Positions 5,899-6,346 of a stretch of 6,346 nt of DNA are shown in pieces. Origin of the DNA: Gammaproteobacteria bacterium (GTDB lineage Bacteria; Pseudomonadota; Gammaproteobacteria; UBA6429; Thiohalophilaceae); assembly GCA_024639445.1 (NCBI GenBank), contig JAHEIJ010000134.1, positions 1 to 6,346 of the forward strand. The letters are read 5' to 3'. The notes under the pieces are model-generated. The model was not told where the DNA came from and ran no database searches. It worked only from the letters and a program-made list of their open reading frames with translations. Position 1 is the first letter of the stretch, and every line of letters begins with the position of its first letter. Both the position numbers and the translations under genes were made by a program.

Positions 5899-5916
5899 TT
5901 GTGAACTATATCACAA
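5899..5916. promoter_or_regulatory. CRP/Vfr-type operator (TGTGA-N6-TCACA)
   Basis: TTGTGA (5899-5904) and TCACAA (5911-5916) form a perfect 6-bp palindrome around six bases, ACTATA. The core TGTGA-N6-TCACA equals the CRP half-site consensus with correct spacing; an FNR site (TTGAT-N4-ATCAA) fits worse. The centre is at 5907.5, about 92 bases before the GTG at 6000. Weak -10 candidates follow (TACAAA at 5945-5950; TAAATA at 5965-5970), which would place the site near -50 or -70, so activation is plausible but the exact promoter is not clear. It most likely controls the exported protein gene by carbon or cAMP status. Confidence 0.6.
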
Positions 5917-5999
5917 ATTACCGCATTACCGAAAAATTCTGTACTACAAATCGTTAAGAGTTGGTAAATAAAGCAATAACTATTGAGGGAGAATTCAAA

Positions 6000-6346
6000 G
6001 TGCTCATTCGTAAAACCACATATATGGCGGCTTTAATACTGACTTGTGCACTACCACTTTCAGCGCAGGCTGCCGACACCCCCCACTGGGTGCACTATAA
6101 ACTCTTGCAGACTAAATCCAAGCTTCCAAAAAAAGTGGTGGTGTTGCCCGTTGATATTGAAGTAATGGAAGTGTCCGCCGGTGGAGTCAAGGAAGAAGTC
6201 CCGCAGTGGAGTGCCAAGGCCAGTAAGAATGTCTTTAAGTCACTCTCAACTGCTATCAGGAAAGATCCCACCATGAGAGAAGTCAGGGTACCTAAGTTAT
6301 CCCGTAAGTCTTCTGGAGTCGTCGATGAGCACATGGCCCTGTATAA
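6000..6346 (+). CDS. Exported hypothetical protein, 3' end beyond the window
   Basis: The reading frame is open from a GTG at 6000 to the last base, giving 115 residues plus two bases; the C-terminus is missing. GAGGGAG (5985-5991), eight bases upstream, decides for the GTG over the in-frame ATG at 6024. Residues 1-24 form a signal peptide (basic LIRK, hydrophobic core, then LSAQA) with cleavage probably before A25; C16 does not sit in a good lipobox, so a lipoprotein is less likely. The mature part contains KKVVVLPVDIEVMEVSAGGV (44-63) and EEVPQWSAKASKNVFKSL (65-82), which I associate with uncharacterised exported proteobacterial proteins but cannot name. The KKVVVLP strand near the start of the mature chain resembles the entry of small lipoprotein or CsgG-like periplasmic folds, which is speculation. 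A CRP-type operator and structured DNA lie upstream, so it probably has its own regulated promoter. Confidence 0.75.
   Translation, partial: MLIRKTTYMAALILTCALPLSAQAADTPHWVHYKLLQTKSKLPKKVVVLPVDIEVMEVSAGGVKEEVPQWSAKASKNVFKSLSTAIRKDPTMREVRVPKLSRKSSGVVDEHMALY

Noticed and set aside
5890..5904. Four-codon open frame (ATG ACC AAA TTG TGA) with a GGGGATGAGG-like upstream stretch
   Set aside because: It is too short to support, and its stop lies in the CRP-type operator, which explains the sequence better.
6095..6334. Minus-strand open frame of 79 codons
   Set aside because: It lies opposite the exported protein frame starting at 6000, which has a strong ribosome binding site and a signal peptide; the minus frame has neither.

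Overview
The window reads as ordinary chromosomal DNA of a gammaproteobacterium of moderate GC content. The molybdate ABC transporter is of proteobacterial type, there is a TlpA-like periplasmic thioredoxin, and the conserved hypothetical proteins resemble ones I recall from sulfur-oxidising and related Gammaproteobacteria. The lineage is an inference from protein character; no rRNA or marker gene is present. I see no mobile element, tRNA, rRNA or CRISPR array.

Layout. Positions 1-984 carry two small plus-strand genes of unknown function: a very acidic 69-residue protein, and a 163-residue protein with a membrane hairpin and a His-rich tail. Both have clear ribosome binding sites. Positions 1043-2118 hold a minus-strand pair joined by an ATGA overlap: a conserved exported protein with two cysteines, followed by a secreted TlpA/ResA-like thioredoxin with a WCGPC active site. 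The pair probably acts in the periplasm. Its control region (about 2119-2318) is shared with a divergent plus-strand operon and contains two notable inverted repeats.

That operon (2319-5721) starts with an alpha/beta-hydrolase, followed after 11 bases by modA, then modB and modC (modB and modC share an ATGA overlap). ModA binds molybdate or tungstate in the periplasm, ModB forms the membrane channel and ModC hydrolyses ATP. The set is complete for uptake, but no modE regulator, recognisable Mo-box or cofactor-synthesis gene is present.

Positions 5722-5999 form the most structured non-coding stretch: an imperfect long-stem RNA fold (about 5755-5817), a perfect 8-bp inverted repeat (5834-5872), and a textbook CRP/Vfr-type operator (TGTGA-N6-TCACA, 5900-5915). 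They lie before an exported protein gene that starts with GTG at 6000 and runs off the right end. No dramatic new system is evident. The best leads are this leader region, the cysteine-protein/thioredoxin pair, and the hydrolase fused into the mod operon.
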